Source: Levilactobacillus wangkuiensis
Lineage (GTDB): Bacteria > Bacillota > Bacilli > Lactobacillales > Lactobacillaceae
Direction: 5' to 3'
Assembly (NCBI RefSeq): GCF_016861605.1
Contig: NZ_BOLM01000016.1
Location: 1-60,484 of the forward strand
DNA: 60,484 nt
In this document: piece after piece, positions 31,140 through 38,394 of the stretch
Layout of the letters: the number at the start of each line of letters is the position of its first letter
How positions within the stretch are numbered: position 1 is the stretch's first letter
Made by a program: the position numbers and the translations under genes
The notes under the pieces: model-generated
The model's database searches: none
Told to the model about the DNA's origin: nothing
What the model saw: only the letters and a program-made list of their open reading frames with translations

Positions 31140-32060
31140 CTACCCAGCATTTTCCCAATCCGCTTCATTCCAATCTGTAATGATAATCTCAGTAACTTTG
31201 TCACGGTTAGGGCCACCCAATGTGTACTTACAATAATACGGACGTGGAGTGAGAAACATCTCTTTCCATTTCTCTTCAGCATGTAGATCCTTAGAGATCC
31301 TCAATCGGTAACTTATCCCAACTTCAATATCCCTAACTGAGGATGAAATAACTTCAATTCGGCCTGTATTGGTTTCAAAATTCCCAGAGACGATTTTCCC
31401 TCGAATTTCAACTTCATCGTTGGACGTAAACGTTGCTGATCCAAACGTTGCTTTGTCCTCAACGTCCAGAGTGATCTTTTCTGTTTTCTTTTCAGATGTA
31501 TCGGTGCCATTCGTCAAATCAATTGACGAAACTTTTTTTCCATCAACTTGCTGAGTTAAATTTTCCAAAGGCCCCTGTAACTGCTCAGCAATTTTTGGAA
31601 GATCTTCCGGTACAGTAATAATAACCGTTCCACCATCAGTGGCACTAATATTGACACCAGACTTACTTGTCTGCTTAACTTGCACGCTTTTTCCCTCCTT
31701 TTCCGCTTTTAACTTTGTTCTCAAAAATTTCGTTGAATCCTTAATTATTTCCCACACAAATTCTTTGTTCTCTGCAACAAAACCAATCGTGGGTAAAATT
31801 ACATCTCGATAATTTATTTGTAAATCAGACCACAATGAACCTTTACGCCAAGCCATTAGGTTAATACTTACATTATCGGCATCATTATCGGTAAAACGCG
31901 CCCGATCGTAGGCCGCTAAATAAGTCTTTTTCACTAAATTCTCAACACTTTGCAGCGATGTAATGACAGCTTCAAGCTCATAACCCGTTTCAGCATTTAA
32001 TGCGGTTCCTGAAACTCTAACTGACAATTTCGAGGCACCTGTGTATTTATTTTCTGGCAT
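31140..32060 (-). CDS. Unrecognised 306-residue protein, probable cargo (moron)
   Basis: The start is ATG 32060, seven bases after GGAGGAG; the frame extends upstream without a site. The protein has a beta-rich N-terminal domain (about 1-60; KLSVRVSGTALNAETGYELE), a helical middle (60-135) with Trp-rich turns (MAWRKGSLWSDLQ), and a C-terminal beta domain (about 200-306; FETNTGRIEVISSSV, YRLRISKDL). No transmembrane segment, no known catalytic motif. I do not recognise the family. It is framed by terminators and tRNA-like elements, not by its own operon neighbours, which suggests an independently acquired cargo gene. Its leader holds the terminator at 32095-32118. Confidence 0.7.
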   Translation of the reverse strand: MPENKYTGASKLSVRVSGTALNAETGYELEAVITSLQSVENLVKKTYLAAYDRARFTDNDADNVSINLMAWRKGSLWSDLQINYRDVILPTIGFVAENKEFVWEIIKDSTKFLRTKLKAEKEGKSVQVKQTSKSGVNISATDGGTVIITVPEDLPKIAEQLQGPLENLTQQVDGKKVSSIDLTNGTDTSEKKTEKITLDVEDKATFGSATFTSNDEVEIRGKIVSGNFETNTGRIEVISSSVRDIEVGISYRLRISKDLHAEEKWKEMFLTPRPYYCKYTLGGPNRDKVTEIIITDWNEADWENAG

Positions 32061-32094
32061 ATTTTTCTCCTCCAAACTAATCAAAGCATAACAA

Positions 32095-32118
32095 AACCCC
32101 AGCATTACTGCTAGGGTT
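32095..32118 (-). terminator. Terminator or attenuator upstream of the cargo gene
   Basis: Minus strand: AACCCTAGCA, loop GTAA, TGCTGGGGTT, with one mismatch, followed by TTTGTT. It stands 35 bp before the start codon at 32060, so it ends transcripts carrying the tRNA-like element or attenuates the cargo gene. Confidence 0.6.
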
Positions 32119-32159
32119 AGTTGGAGGTAATCTTGTGGCCGGTTCATCATTCCACCACA

Positions 32160-32226
32160 TGCACGCAGCGGGAGTCGAACCCGCGTCAGGCAATTACTGT
32201 CCGCTCTGCCATTGAGCTATGCGTGT
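32160..32226 (-). tRNA. tRNA-like element lacking a normal anticodon arm
   Basis: 67 bases. The acceptor has 6 of 7 pairs (one A-C mismatch at the outer end), T8-A9 are present, the D-stem is GCTC/GAGC and the T-arm GCGGG-TTCGACT-CCCGC is perfect. The discriminator is A. The stretch between D-arm and T-arm is 18 bases, where about 22-23 are normal; the best stem there has a mismatch and position 33 would be A. It is unlikely to decode. It is the first element downstream of the predicted late promoter. Confidence 0.5.
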
Positions 32227-32326
32227 GTTTCTTAATTCTTTCGATGATACAAGAATAATCCCATAATGCGCCTAATGCCTGCTGTCTTACTGCATAAAAA
32301 CTGCACTCAAACTGCATCAAAACTGC
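32227..32326 (-). promoter_or_regulatory. Late promoter region with paired activator repeats
   Basis: CTGCATAAAAACTGC (32290-32304) and CTGCATCAAAACTGC (32312-32326) are direct repeats differing at one base, spaced 22 bp (two helix turns). Further downstream on the minus strand a TATCAT -10 lies at about 32243-32248, with no good -35. This is what an activator-dependent promoter looks like; the activator is probably the ArpU-like protein whose gene ends across the repeats. Confidence 0.6.
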
Positions 32327-32774
32327 TTTTTTTAAAAATATGGAGGTCGTCCAACATATAGCAATCGGCAAACTGTAATAGTGCTTTTGGCTTCCAAACG
32401 TGGAAATAGCTGGACTCAGAAAATCCTAAGTCCATAAAGCACATGGTATCTGATAGTTCTTGTAGATATAGTTCATCTAGGATATTCTGGCAATCTTTAT
32501 CACAGTGTTTAATTGCTTGGATTGTCCGTTTGACGACCTCTTCAGCATATAGCCGCCGTACAATTCTTGAATCTGTCGCATTACCTGATGGCTGAGACTT
32601 TGGCATTCCATCATAACTAGGTGATTTTAAGTCGCTCATTGACTGTCCACTGATACGGACCATCTTAGGCAATACTACGGACAAAAAGTGTGTCACGTTT
32701 TGCAAAGTTGCTCCAACATCTACCTCTGGGAAGAGACTTCCCATGTTCATATTGTCAAAATCTAATTCAGCCAA
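32307..32774 (-). CDS. ArpU-family late transcription regulator
   Basis: 155 residues from a TTG start. Pattern of the ArpU family: ATDSRIVRRLYAEEVVKRTIQAIKHC, then LDELYLQELSDTMC and the HTH-like FSESSYFHVWKPKALLQFADCY. These regulators sit at the end of the early operon and switch on packaging, structure and lysis genes. The final codons carry one of the repeat pairs described at 32290-32326. Confidence 0.85.
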   Translation of the reverse strand: MAELDFDNMNMGSLFPEVDVGATLQNVTHFLSVVLPKMVRISGQSMSDLKSPSYDGMPKSQPSGNATDSRIVRRLYAEEVVKRTIQAIKHCDKDCQNILDELYLQELSDTMCFMDLGFSESSYFHVWKPKALLQFADCYMLDDLHIFKKSSFDAV

Positions 32775-32789
32775 CCCTTTCAGCCCCTA

Positions 32790-32820
32790 TCAATGGTATA
32801 ATTAATTTGTTGACCATTGA
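32790..32820 (+). promoter_or_regulatory. Plus-strand promoter within a perfect inverted repeat
   Basis: TCAATGGT (32790-32797) and ACCATTGA (32813-32820) form an 8-bp inverted repeat. Between and overlapping them is an extended -10 TGGTATAAT (-10 hexamer 32797-32802) on the plus strand. A -35 is not evident. Confidence 0.5.
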
Positions 32821-32863
32821 GTAAGAACGAATTGGGTGAGGGCTGTTGCGTCAGCCCTTTTTT
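32809..32863 (+). ncRNA. Candidate short RNA, about 55 nt, opposite to ArpU direction
   Basis: Starts about seven bases after the -10 at 32797-32802 and ends at an intrinsic terminator (GGGCTG, loop TTGCGT, CAGCCC, T6; 32840-32863). The T-run is on the plus strand only. It has no reading frame and does not overlap a gene. A role as a small regulatory RNA of the early/late switch is inference. Confidence 0.45.
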
Positions 32864-32868
32864 GCTAT

Positions 32869-33084
32869 CTAAAATGGCCGTGTAAGCTCGTGTAGCACGT
32901 TATTAAACTCAGCATTGCTCAGCATACCCAAAGCAATGTAAACTTCCTTAGGCACGCTGTGATCACTTAATTTTGATTGGAATGCAGCTAGTCCCATCAG
33001 TACATCATCTTTTGGTACCAATGATTCCAAATATCTAAGCAACATACGCTGGTTCCCATTCATTGCGTCGCGTGTTTTATCCAT
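32869..33084 (-). CDS. Small early protein, 71 residues
   Basis: Helical throughout (MLLRYLESLVPKDDVLMGL, ALGMLSNAEFNNVLHEL). No family recognised. Last of a run of short early genes before ArpU. Confidence 0.6.
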   Translation of the reverse strand: MDKTRDAMNGNQRMLLRYLESLVPKDDVLMGLAAFQSKLSDHSVPKEVYIALGMLSNAEFNNVLHELTRPF

Positions 33085-33126
33085 ATTCTCACCTCTACAT
33101 AAAATTGCTCAGCTTGGTAAAGTGAT

Positions 33127-33333
33127 TTAGCACTTGGCTAGTCCCATATCGATAATTTCCAACAATACTTCATTTCGCTCTTTAATACTCAAGTGGTTCA
33201 TGGCAATACGCTCTGGCTCCGACAATTTGTGATAGTGCCGTTCGCACCACGTCAATGTGCGACCTAAATCATACTGATGGTCTTCAAAGCTACGGAGAAC
33301 GAATCGTCGAAAGACTTTTTGTCCAACTGTCAA
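33127..33333 (-). CDS. Small early protein, 68 residues
   Basis: TTG start behind GAGGTAATC. Has WCERHYHKLSEPERIAMNHL, a pattern seen in short conserved early phage proteins; function unknown. Overlaps the next upstream gene by four bases. Confidence 0.6.
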   Translation of the reverse strand: MTVGQKVFRRFVLRSFEDHQYDLGRTLTWCERHYHKLSEPERIAMNHLSIKERNEVLLEIIDMGLAKC

Positions 33334-33530
33334 TTGTGATTACCTCCGCCTAACAGATCAGGAATCTTCTCAAATGGGACAATAGTTTGGATAGCCGTAT
33401 TCGCAAATTCAAATGTCGAACCATCACTAGTACGGTAGACTCTTTCCACTTTTTCTAAATTGATCCAAACTAAGCCGCCATCAATATCCGTAACTCTAAT
33501 CCACTTAACTCCTCTGCTGTAGTTAAACAT
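33330..33530 (-). CDS. Small early protein, 66 residues
   Basis: Beta-rich (IRVTDIDGGLVWINLEKVERV, then FANTAIQTIVPFEKI), compatible with a small SH3-like fold. GGGAGG precedes the ATG. Unknown function. Confidence 0.6.
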   Translation of the reverse strand: MFNYSRGVKWIRVTDIDGGLVWINLEKVERVYRTSDGSTFEFANTAIQTIVPFEKIPDLLGGGNHN

Positions 33531-33933
33531 TGGCTGCCTCCCGTAGCTTCACTCGCATGCAGCGCACCCAATCTTTGTCGCGTCCCATAGCACTAGCAAT
33601 TCCTTTATTGTTAGGCCAATCCATGTGATCGAGGTTGTATTTCAGCTGTGCTAATTCATCTGGCGTGGCTTGGTAATCCAATTCGTCACGTCTTCGCATT
33701 CTGCCACGTAATTTCTGGATATATTGAGGTGTCCTGGACCGTTCTTGTGAAATATATTTGTTGGTGAATCCGTGTAAAATCATGTGGCGTAGGATCTTGT
33801 TTTCTGCCGTGTGTCCTTCCTCAGTTTGACCGCGGATTTCTTTTTTAACATTTTCCGGCCACTTATCTGGATCATCACCATAATTGGCGTAAGCAGCTCT
33901 AATTTCAGCTGCCATTTTCTTGTTTAGTGACAT
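33523..33933 (-). CDS. Helix-turn-helix early protein
   Basis: 136 residues, basic. Two HTH-like stretches: ILHGFTNKYISQERSRTPQYIQKLRGR (about 52-78) and IASAMGRDKDWVRCMRVKLRE (about 110-130). It may bind DNA near the late switch. AAGGAG site just before the ATG. Confidence 0.6.
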   Translation of the reverse strand: MSLNKKMAAEIRAAYANYGDDPDKWPENVKKEIRGQTEEGHTAENKILRHMILHGFTNKYISQERSRTPQYIQKLRGRMRRRDELDYQATPDELAQLKYNLDHMDWPNNKGIASAMGRDKDWVRCMRVKLREAANV

Positions 33934-33938
33934 AACTT

Positions 33939-33989
33939 TTACTCCTTATCAACAATTTTGAACGTGATTTCTCCTGATTTTTTAATCAT
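33939..33989 (-). CDS. 16-residue open frame
   Basis: ATG 33989 overlaps the preceding stop (ATGA) and is preceded by AAGGAAGG. The product is too short for a family. It may be a coupling peptide for the downstream HTH gene. Confidence 0.3.
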   Translation of the reverse strand: MIKKSGEITFKIVDKE

Positions 33990-34099
33990 TTTTGTTTACC
34001 TTCCTTAGCCTCAGCTTGGTGTTCCCGCGCGTGTTCCGCCATACGACGCTTCTTCTTGCGCATGGTGGACTTTTTCGTGTGCTTCCGTTGCTTACTCAT
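33986..34099 (-). CDS. 37-residue strongly basic peptide
   Basis: ATG 34099 behind GAGGAGG; begins SKQRKHTKKSTMRKKKRRM. Almost half of the first 20 residues are Lys or Arg. It overlaps the stop of the upstream gene. It may bind nucleic acid. Confidence 0.5.
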   Translation of the reverse strand: MSKQRKHTKKSTMRKKKRRMAEHAREHQAEAKEGKQK

Positions 34100-34568
34100 C
34101 AAATACCTCCTCACTTTCTCTGTGAGTTTTCACAATCGCCCACAGTATTTCCGCTGCGGTTCGTTCTCGATGCAGTCCAACTCTCATGCGGTCAATCTTA
34201 GGTACTAACCGTTTCCAGCTCTTGTCGGGGCAAAGGATCATATCGACTCTTTCCGGAATAGCTTGCTGCTCCACCAGCTGCTGGGCCAGTTCGGGCAAAC
34301 ACACCAGAAAATTTTTATCACCGTAGAAGGTCAGCCCATGTCCAGATGTGAAATCTGCCATACTCGACTTGACCTCATAGAACTCAAATTGTCCTAATTC
34401 CACTGCTACCGCCTCCGGGGCACCCAATTTCGAATGGAACCCAACGAAGTCTACCCGCTTTTTGCCGCCATCGAAGTTTACCTCAGGTGACCAGTACATG
34501 TTTTGTGAATCAAGCCGTTTCTCAACCAATTGGCTGAGTTTCGCTGTGATATCAGGCCGTTTGCTCAT
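34092..34568 (-). CDS. PD-(D/E)XK-like nuclease-fold early protein
   Basis: 158 residues from ATG 34568, chosen for AAGGAGGACAATC; the frame runs much further upstream as shadow of the next gene. Residues about 30-85 have KKRVDFVGFHS, then FEFYEVKSSMADF, fitting the D and E-x-K residues of restriction-endonuclease-like folds. Its exact role (DNA repair or Holliday junction-type cleavage) is unknown. Confidence 0.65.
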   Translation of the reverse strand: MSKRPDITAKLSQLVEKRLDSQNMYWSPEVNFDGGKKRVDFVGFHSKLGAPEAVAVELGQFEFYEVKSSMADFTSGHGLTFYGDKNFLVCLPELAQQLVEQQAIPERVDMILCPDKSWKRLVPKIDRMRVGLHRERTAAEILWAIVKTHRESEEVFDE

Positions 34569-34848
34569 GATTGTCCTCCTTAGCCTTAAGCCACTTGGTA
34601 CGCGTGATGGCGTGCCAATCTTCATAAGGAATCGGCAGCCCTTCACCAGGCACCCGGTCCCACTCAGGCAGCCGCCACCAGATTGTGTGACTATCACTTG
34701 TAACGATTACATAGGCTCCGTCTACCGGTAACGGCTCGCTTTCAGCTGTTTCCTGTACCGTTCCAGGTAGCCAACAGTAACCCTCATCAGACAGTAGCTG
34801 CATTAACTCGCGGTACTGTCGCTTACCTTTAACCATGTAAGACTTCAT
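34552..34848 (-). CDS. 98-residue early protein
   Basis: ATG 34848 behind GGAGGT; upstream residues of the open frame are not used. Holds AYVIVTSDSHTIWWRLPEWD, beta-rich. No family recognised. Overlaps the neighbours on both sides by a few bases. Confidence 0.55.
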   Translation of the reverse strand: MKSYMVKGKRQYRELMQLLSDEGYCWLPGTVQETAESEPLPVDGAYVIVTSDSHTIWWRLPEWDRVPGEGLPIPYEDWHAITRTKWLKAKEDNHEQTA

Positions 34849-34985
34849 CTTTTGATTACCTCCACATGCCAGCCATTGATGACTGGCTTTTTCTGTTGCC
34901 ACAAGGCTGCCTTCACCTTCCATGTAGGTGTATGCCCCAGATAGTGGGTCCTCGCCCATGAAAGTTGACACTCGTGACAGCCCAT
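34845..34985 (-). CDS. 46-residue early protein with a C-x-x-C start
   Basis: ATG 34985. Begins GCHECQLSWARTHYLGHTP; the two Cys and two His could bind zinc. Its TGA overlaps the ATG of the next gene. The ribosome site is weak, but the close fit into the gene row supports it. Confidence 0.45.
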   Translation of the reverse strand: MGCHECQLSWARTHYLGHTPTWKVKAALWQQKKPVINGWHVEVIKR

Positions 34986-34998
34986 GCTGCTCGTCAAT

Positions 34999-35217
34999 CT
35001 AACTCGCAAAGTGATCACTTGAGTCGGGGTCGCGGTACAAGTTTTCCATCCCCAAGAAGTCGGCGATGTCAGCCAGCAGCTCGAAGTTCTCATCCCGTAA
35101 CTCATCGAAACTAAGGCTGCGAATCTTACCGCCACTATCGATGTCAAATGGCTCACTTTTCTTGTTGTTCAGGTCCATCAGCTTGGCTAATGCCAGGCGT
35201 ACATTTTCAGGTTTCAT
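34999..35217 (-). CDS. 72-residue acidic early protein
   Basis: ATG 35217 behind GGAGGAC. Helical; SLSFDELRDENFELLADIADFLG in the middle. Overlaps the nuclease gene stop. Unknown function. Confidence 0.6.
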   Translation of the reverse strand: MKPENVRLALAKLMDLNNKKSEPFDIDSGGKIRSLSFDELRDENFELLADIADFLGMENLYRDPDSSDHFAS

Positions 35218-35654
35218 TTTTTGTCCTCCGTTCGATTTAGTCCCCGCTGCACAATCATCAGCGCCTCTTCAGGGCTGCGGGCCACTCCGTAGATGACCGG
35301 GTCCATAGCAACTTCCTTCGCAAAATACTCTTGTGCCGGGCGCCGCTTCCCCTTATCAGTCTTGACTTCGATGAAAAACATCTTGCCATCTGACTTGCGG
35401 TATCCGCATAGGTCCGGGAAACCCTTCTCAGGGCCAGCGCTAAAGAACCGTCCGTCTTTCATGGGTACCCTACCGACGTTGATACGCCATACCTGACATC
35501 CATTTATCGACAGCATAGCGATGATTTGCGTCTGAATGACATGTTCTGGACCCGGTCCACGCTTTTTGTGCTTGAGTGGCTTGACTATTTCCTTATCACC
35601 ATCAGGGCTATAGCTTCGTCCTTGTGGAATACCACCACTAGGATACTTAATCAT
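35214..35654 (-). CDS. VRR-NUC nuclease
   Basis: 146 residues from ATG 35654 (AAGGAGG). Family motifs: GPEHVIQTQIIAML at the N-terminus, PMKDGRFFSAGPEKGFPDLCGY, then FFIEVKTDKGKR. Asp of FPD and Glu/Lys of EVK are the metal-site residues. VRR-NUC enzymes cut branched DNA; in phages they stand in early operons near the replication genes. Confidence 0.88.
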   Translation of the reverse strand: MIKYPSGGIPQGRSYSPDGDKEIVKPLKHKKRGPGPEHVIQTQIIAMLSINGCQVWRINVGRVPMKDGRFFSAGPEKGFPDLCGYRKSDGKMFFIEVKTDKGKRRPAQEYFAKEVAMDPVIYGVARSPEEALMIVQRGLNRTEDKK

Positions 35655-35829
35655 GTGGCGCCTCCTTGCGTTCATAGCTCTTTTCTAGCTGATAGAGGAC
35701 TAACTCGACAGCTCCCCATTCCAGCTGACCACGAACACGACTATGCTTTTCTAAGCTTGGTCCATACCAGACATCGGTTCCACGATTACTTTGCTCCTGC
35801 AGGAGCTTATGTGCCTCTTCAAAAGTCAT
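35647..35829 (-). CDS. 60-residue early protein
   Basis: Begins TFEEAHKLLQEQSNRGTDVWYGPS. AGGAGG site. No family recognised. Between antirepressor and nuclease. Confidence 0.55.
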   Translation of the reverse strand: MTFEEAHKLLQEQSNRGTDVWYGPSLEKHSRVRGQLEWGAVELVLYQLEKSYERKEAPHD

Positions 35830-35831
35830 CT

Positions 35832-36554
35832 CTAGGCCTCCTGAGCAACTGGCAAGTCGCTGCCCATTTGCTTGATGACTGCCAGCGTCGCGGTAGATGG
35901 CACCCAGTCGCTGATGTAGTCCGACACGTCGTCGAAGTATCCCTCACGAATTTGTGTCCGTGTCTTGACGTGAGCCACCTCACAGACACCCCTGTTGATG
36001 TCACGGAACAGTTTTGAACGTTGCGAGTTACTCAGTACTAGGTTGTGCATCCCCATGTAATCGCGTACCGCACGGTTGATACGACGTCCCAACCAGTTAT
36101 ACTCGCCAGGATCCAGCTTTTGATTCTTCTCTAGGTCAGTTAGACGGCTTTCAACGTGATCCACACGTTGATTGGTATCCTCGTTACCCTGCAGCAGTAA
36201 CTTAATCTGTTCACGCGGCGTCACTGGTAACTTGTTCGTTGATTCCTGTTTAGCTAACTGCTTTTCAGCTGAGATAAAGTACCGTCGTGCTTGCTGGCCT
36301 TTCTCAGTCCGTTGAATCATGGCGAGCTCTTTAGCCATGTCTAAAGTCATCGCATATTCGATGCGAGGCCGGCCACCATGGCTTTTCGCCGAAATTGGCG
36401 TAAAGTCTTCACCTTGGGTAAAACCGTAGTCAGTCATATCTTTGAACCAGTTAGAGAAATCCTTGCCAACTTCCAAGAAGTCGTGGAGTCCTCGAGCGTT
36501 AACCGCGACGTTGTCGCTAGTGGTGCCTGTGATTAAATCTCGTAAACTTGTCAT
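35832..36554 (-). CDS. Phage antirepressor (AntA/AntB domain with ORF6C)
   Basis: 240 residues. Residues 1-105 match AntA/AntB: VNARGLHDFLEVGKDFSNWFKD, then MTLDMAKELAMIQRTEKGQQARRYFI. The C-terminal half (about 135-240) fits ORF6C/KilA-C-type domains. Such proteins oppose repressor action or regulate early genes. Here it lies 6 kb from the switch, inside the replication block. Confidence 0.88.
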   Translation of the reverse strand: MTSLRDLITGTTSDNVAVNARGLHDFLEVGKDFSNWFKDMTDYGFTQGEDFTPISAKSHGGRPRIEYAMTLDMAKELAMIQRTEKGQQARRYFISAEKQLAKQESTNKLPVTPREQIKLLLQGNEDTNQRVDHVESRLTDLEKNQKLDPGEYNWLGRRINRAVRDYMGMHNLVLSNSQRSKLFRDINRGVCEVAHVKTRTQIREGYFDDVSDYISDWVPSTATLAVIKQMGSDLPVAQEA

Positions 36555-36555
36555 A

Positions 36556-37410
36556 CTATGCCTCCTGCTTTTTATTTCGTTGCCGAAGTTTCTGAATCCG
36601 CGAATCTAACTCCGCCTGTTGCTCAGCACTAAGCTTCTTAGCTGGTGCCTTGGGCTGACCACTATCCCGTTGTGCCCAGTCCGGCAAGGTCTCCTTGGCG
36701 TGCGCTGGCTTAGTGTTCGAGCGGCGACCATTAGCCATACGCTGGTCGTGTTCCTCAGCCGCCTTCTTGGCCTGCTCAAGCGTGGTGATGTTACGCTGCT
36801 GCCATCCATCGATAACTGCACGCAGGTATTTAAGCGCTCCACGCGACTGAACATCGTGCTCTCCAGCAATCTGGATAGCGTAGTCGATGATGTCAGGTGA
36901 CAGTTGCTCAAGCCACCCGTTAAGCTCTGGTAAGGCGATGGCATTTGGAAATCCCCAGAGGGCCGTCCACTTGTCGAACACGTTCGAGCGAGCAACCACG
37001 TCATCATCTACATCTTTTTGTTTAGTCTTGTTTAGTTTAGTTAATGCTCTACTACTGCCTATAGAGGTGTCTCTACTACTGTCTCCCCAGTTGTCTGTGT
37101 GATTGTCTATACTATTTGTAGGCAGTTGTTCATACAGCTTAGGAAGATGGTAAATTGCAGCTTGATTACCTGTTCGAGATTTCCAATCGATGTACCCCTT
37201 CTGCTGAAGAAGATTACGTGCTTTATAGAAGTTGGCTTCTTTAATTCCAGATTTTTGGCATAACACTGATGAGGCTACCGTGAACGTTTCAGACCATGCG
37301 GTCTTATTGTTTATGGACATTAGTGAGTACCATAAAGCAATTTCCGATGATTTGAGGGGTTCGACTTCGAGCCGATCATAGAATGCCTTTATCTGAACCA
37401 AATAATTCAA
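36556..37410 (-). CDS. DnaD-type replication initiator
   Basis: 284 residues, TTG start behind GGAGGTGG. N-terminal winged-helix (residues 1-95; EIALWYSLMSINNKTAWSETF) and a C-terminal DnaD-like helical region (about 140-210; LPELNGWLEQLSPDIIDYAIQI). The linker between (about 98-125) is encoded by a 12-bp periodic DNA repeat, the probable origin. A charged C-terminus should contact the helicase loader or host DnaC/DnaI. Confidence 0.85.
   Translation of the reverse strand: MNYLVQIKAFYDRLEVEPLKSSEIALWYSLMSINNKTAWSETFTVASSVLCQKSGIKEANFYKARNLLQQKGYIDWKSRTGNQAAIYHLPKLYEQLPTNSIDNHTDNWGDSSRDTSIGSSRALTKLNKTKQKDVDDDVVARSNVFDKWTALWGFPNAIALPELNGWLEQLSPDIIDYAIQIAGEHDVQSRGALKYLRAVIDGWQQRNITTLEQAKKAAEEHDQRMANGRRSNTKPAHAKETLPDWAQRDSGQPKAPAKKLSAEQQAELDSRIQKLRQRNKKQEA
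37021..37108. other. Probable phage replication origin (12-bp iterons)
   Basis: TGTCT recurs at 37068, 37080, 37092 and 37104, exactly 12 bp apart, with a TGCCT variant at 37056. Beside the array is an AT-rich stretch (37021-37045) with TTTAGT repeats. It sits inside the initiator gene, as in other temperate phages where initiator genes hold their own origin. Confidence 0.65.
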
Positions 37411-37453
37411 TTTGCCACCTCCTTACGCCGCCCACCCACCGCTTATAATCTAT

Positions 37454-38392
37454 TTACTTCTTACCGTTGACGGCATTGAAGATATCTTGCTGCTCCTGAC
37501 TAGTCAAATCAGTATTTTCGCTATCTGACTTTTTGGTATGCTTGACAGGCGTGGGCTTGTCTTCTGATTTAGCACCATCGCTGTCATCACTTGTGGCATC
37601 ATCCGTAATGTCTAACCGGTCTTCTACTAACTGACCATCATCTGACAGCTCTTGCGGCTTCTCGTCCTTGCTGACAGCGTTTTGCATTTCGATAGATAAG
37701 ATACCCCAGCGGCCTAGCATGCTCCGTAGAACAGTTTTAGTAGCCATTGCATCGTAGTGGTCACGCCATACACCAGCAAGTGCTCGCTTGTCCTTGGCCT
37801 TATTATTGGCGATTCGATGAGCTTCAACCTGATCACGCGTCCAGTAAACAGTCTTGGTGAAACCGTTCAGTAGTTCAAAGTAGCCAGCGTAACCAACGAC
37901 TTTATCTGATGTCTGCTTAGAAAAGTCATACTTGAGTTCTTCTGCCAGCGGGTCCCATGAGATAAAGGCGCCTTCGGGAATTGGAGCAACGTTCAGCTTG
38001 TGATACTGACCTGAGCGTTGCGCCAGTTGAATATATCCCTTATACCCGATGATGAGTTGTGCCTTTTTCTCGTAGTGTCCCGTTTCTTTATTCTTGGCTT
38101 TAAATGGGACGATATAGGCATACCCAAGATTGGGGTCAATAGGAAGGTCCAACGTTGCGGCGACCATTGCACTCGTCATGATAGACATTGGTTGAGCATC
38201 CGCTAGGTATCCGTTGGAATTGACGACGTTAAGAACCGAACTAACGAAACCTGAAGACTTATCTTTCAAGACGTTTTGAAACTTGGCTTGAATCGTCGGT
38301 GATTCAAGTAGAACCTTGATTGATGCATTCTTAGCATTAACTTTTTGAGGCTGAGTGTTTAAAGCCTGGTTTAAAGTATTGTTAGTAGCCAT
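37454..38392 (-). CDS. recT: RecT single-strand annealing protein
   Basis: 312 residues. Clear RecT pattern: CALNVV-like start region (SSVLNVVNSNGYLADAQPMSIM), ALDLPIDPNLGYAYIVPFKAK and AQLIIGYKGYIQLAQRSGQY, then VYWTRDQVEAHR. It anneals single strands made by the partner exonuclease encoded next upstream. The C-terminus is acidic and Lys-rich, probably flexible. Confidence 0.95.
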   Translation of the reverse strand: MATNNTLNQALNTQPQKVNAKNASIKVLLESPTIQAKFQNVLKDKSSGFVSSVLNVVNSNGYLADAQPMSIMTSAMVAATLDLPIDPNLGYAYIVPFKAKNKETGHYEKKAQLIIGYKGYIQLAQRSGQYHKLNVAPIPEGAFISWDPLAEELKYDFSKQTSDKVVGYAGYFELLNGFTKTVYWTRDQVEAHRIANNKAKDKRALAGVWRDHYDAMATKTVLRSMLGRWGILSIEMQNAVSKDEKPQELSDDGQLVEDRLDITDDATSDDSDGAKSEDKPTPVKHTKKSDSENTDLTSQEQQDIFNAVNGKK

Positions 38393-38394
38393 TC

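Noticed and set aside
34845..35156. Long open frame of 103 codons on the minus strand
   Set aside because: Its upstream part is a shadow of the gene at 34999-35217, which has a strong ribosome site; only the last 46 codons, after the stop of that gene, are listed.
35832..36554. Second immunity region because of the antirepressor
   Set aside because: No operators or second repressor gene nearby; the surrounding genes are replication and early genes.
37021..37108. CRISPR array
   Set aside because: Units are 12 bp with 5-bp cores and encode in-frame protein; spacing is that of replication iterons.
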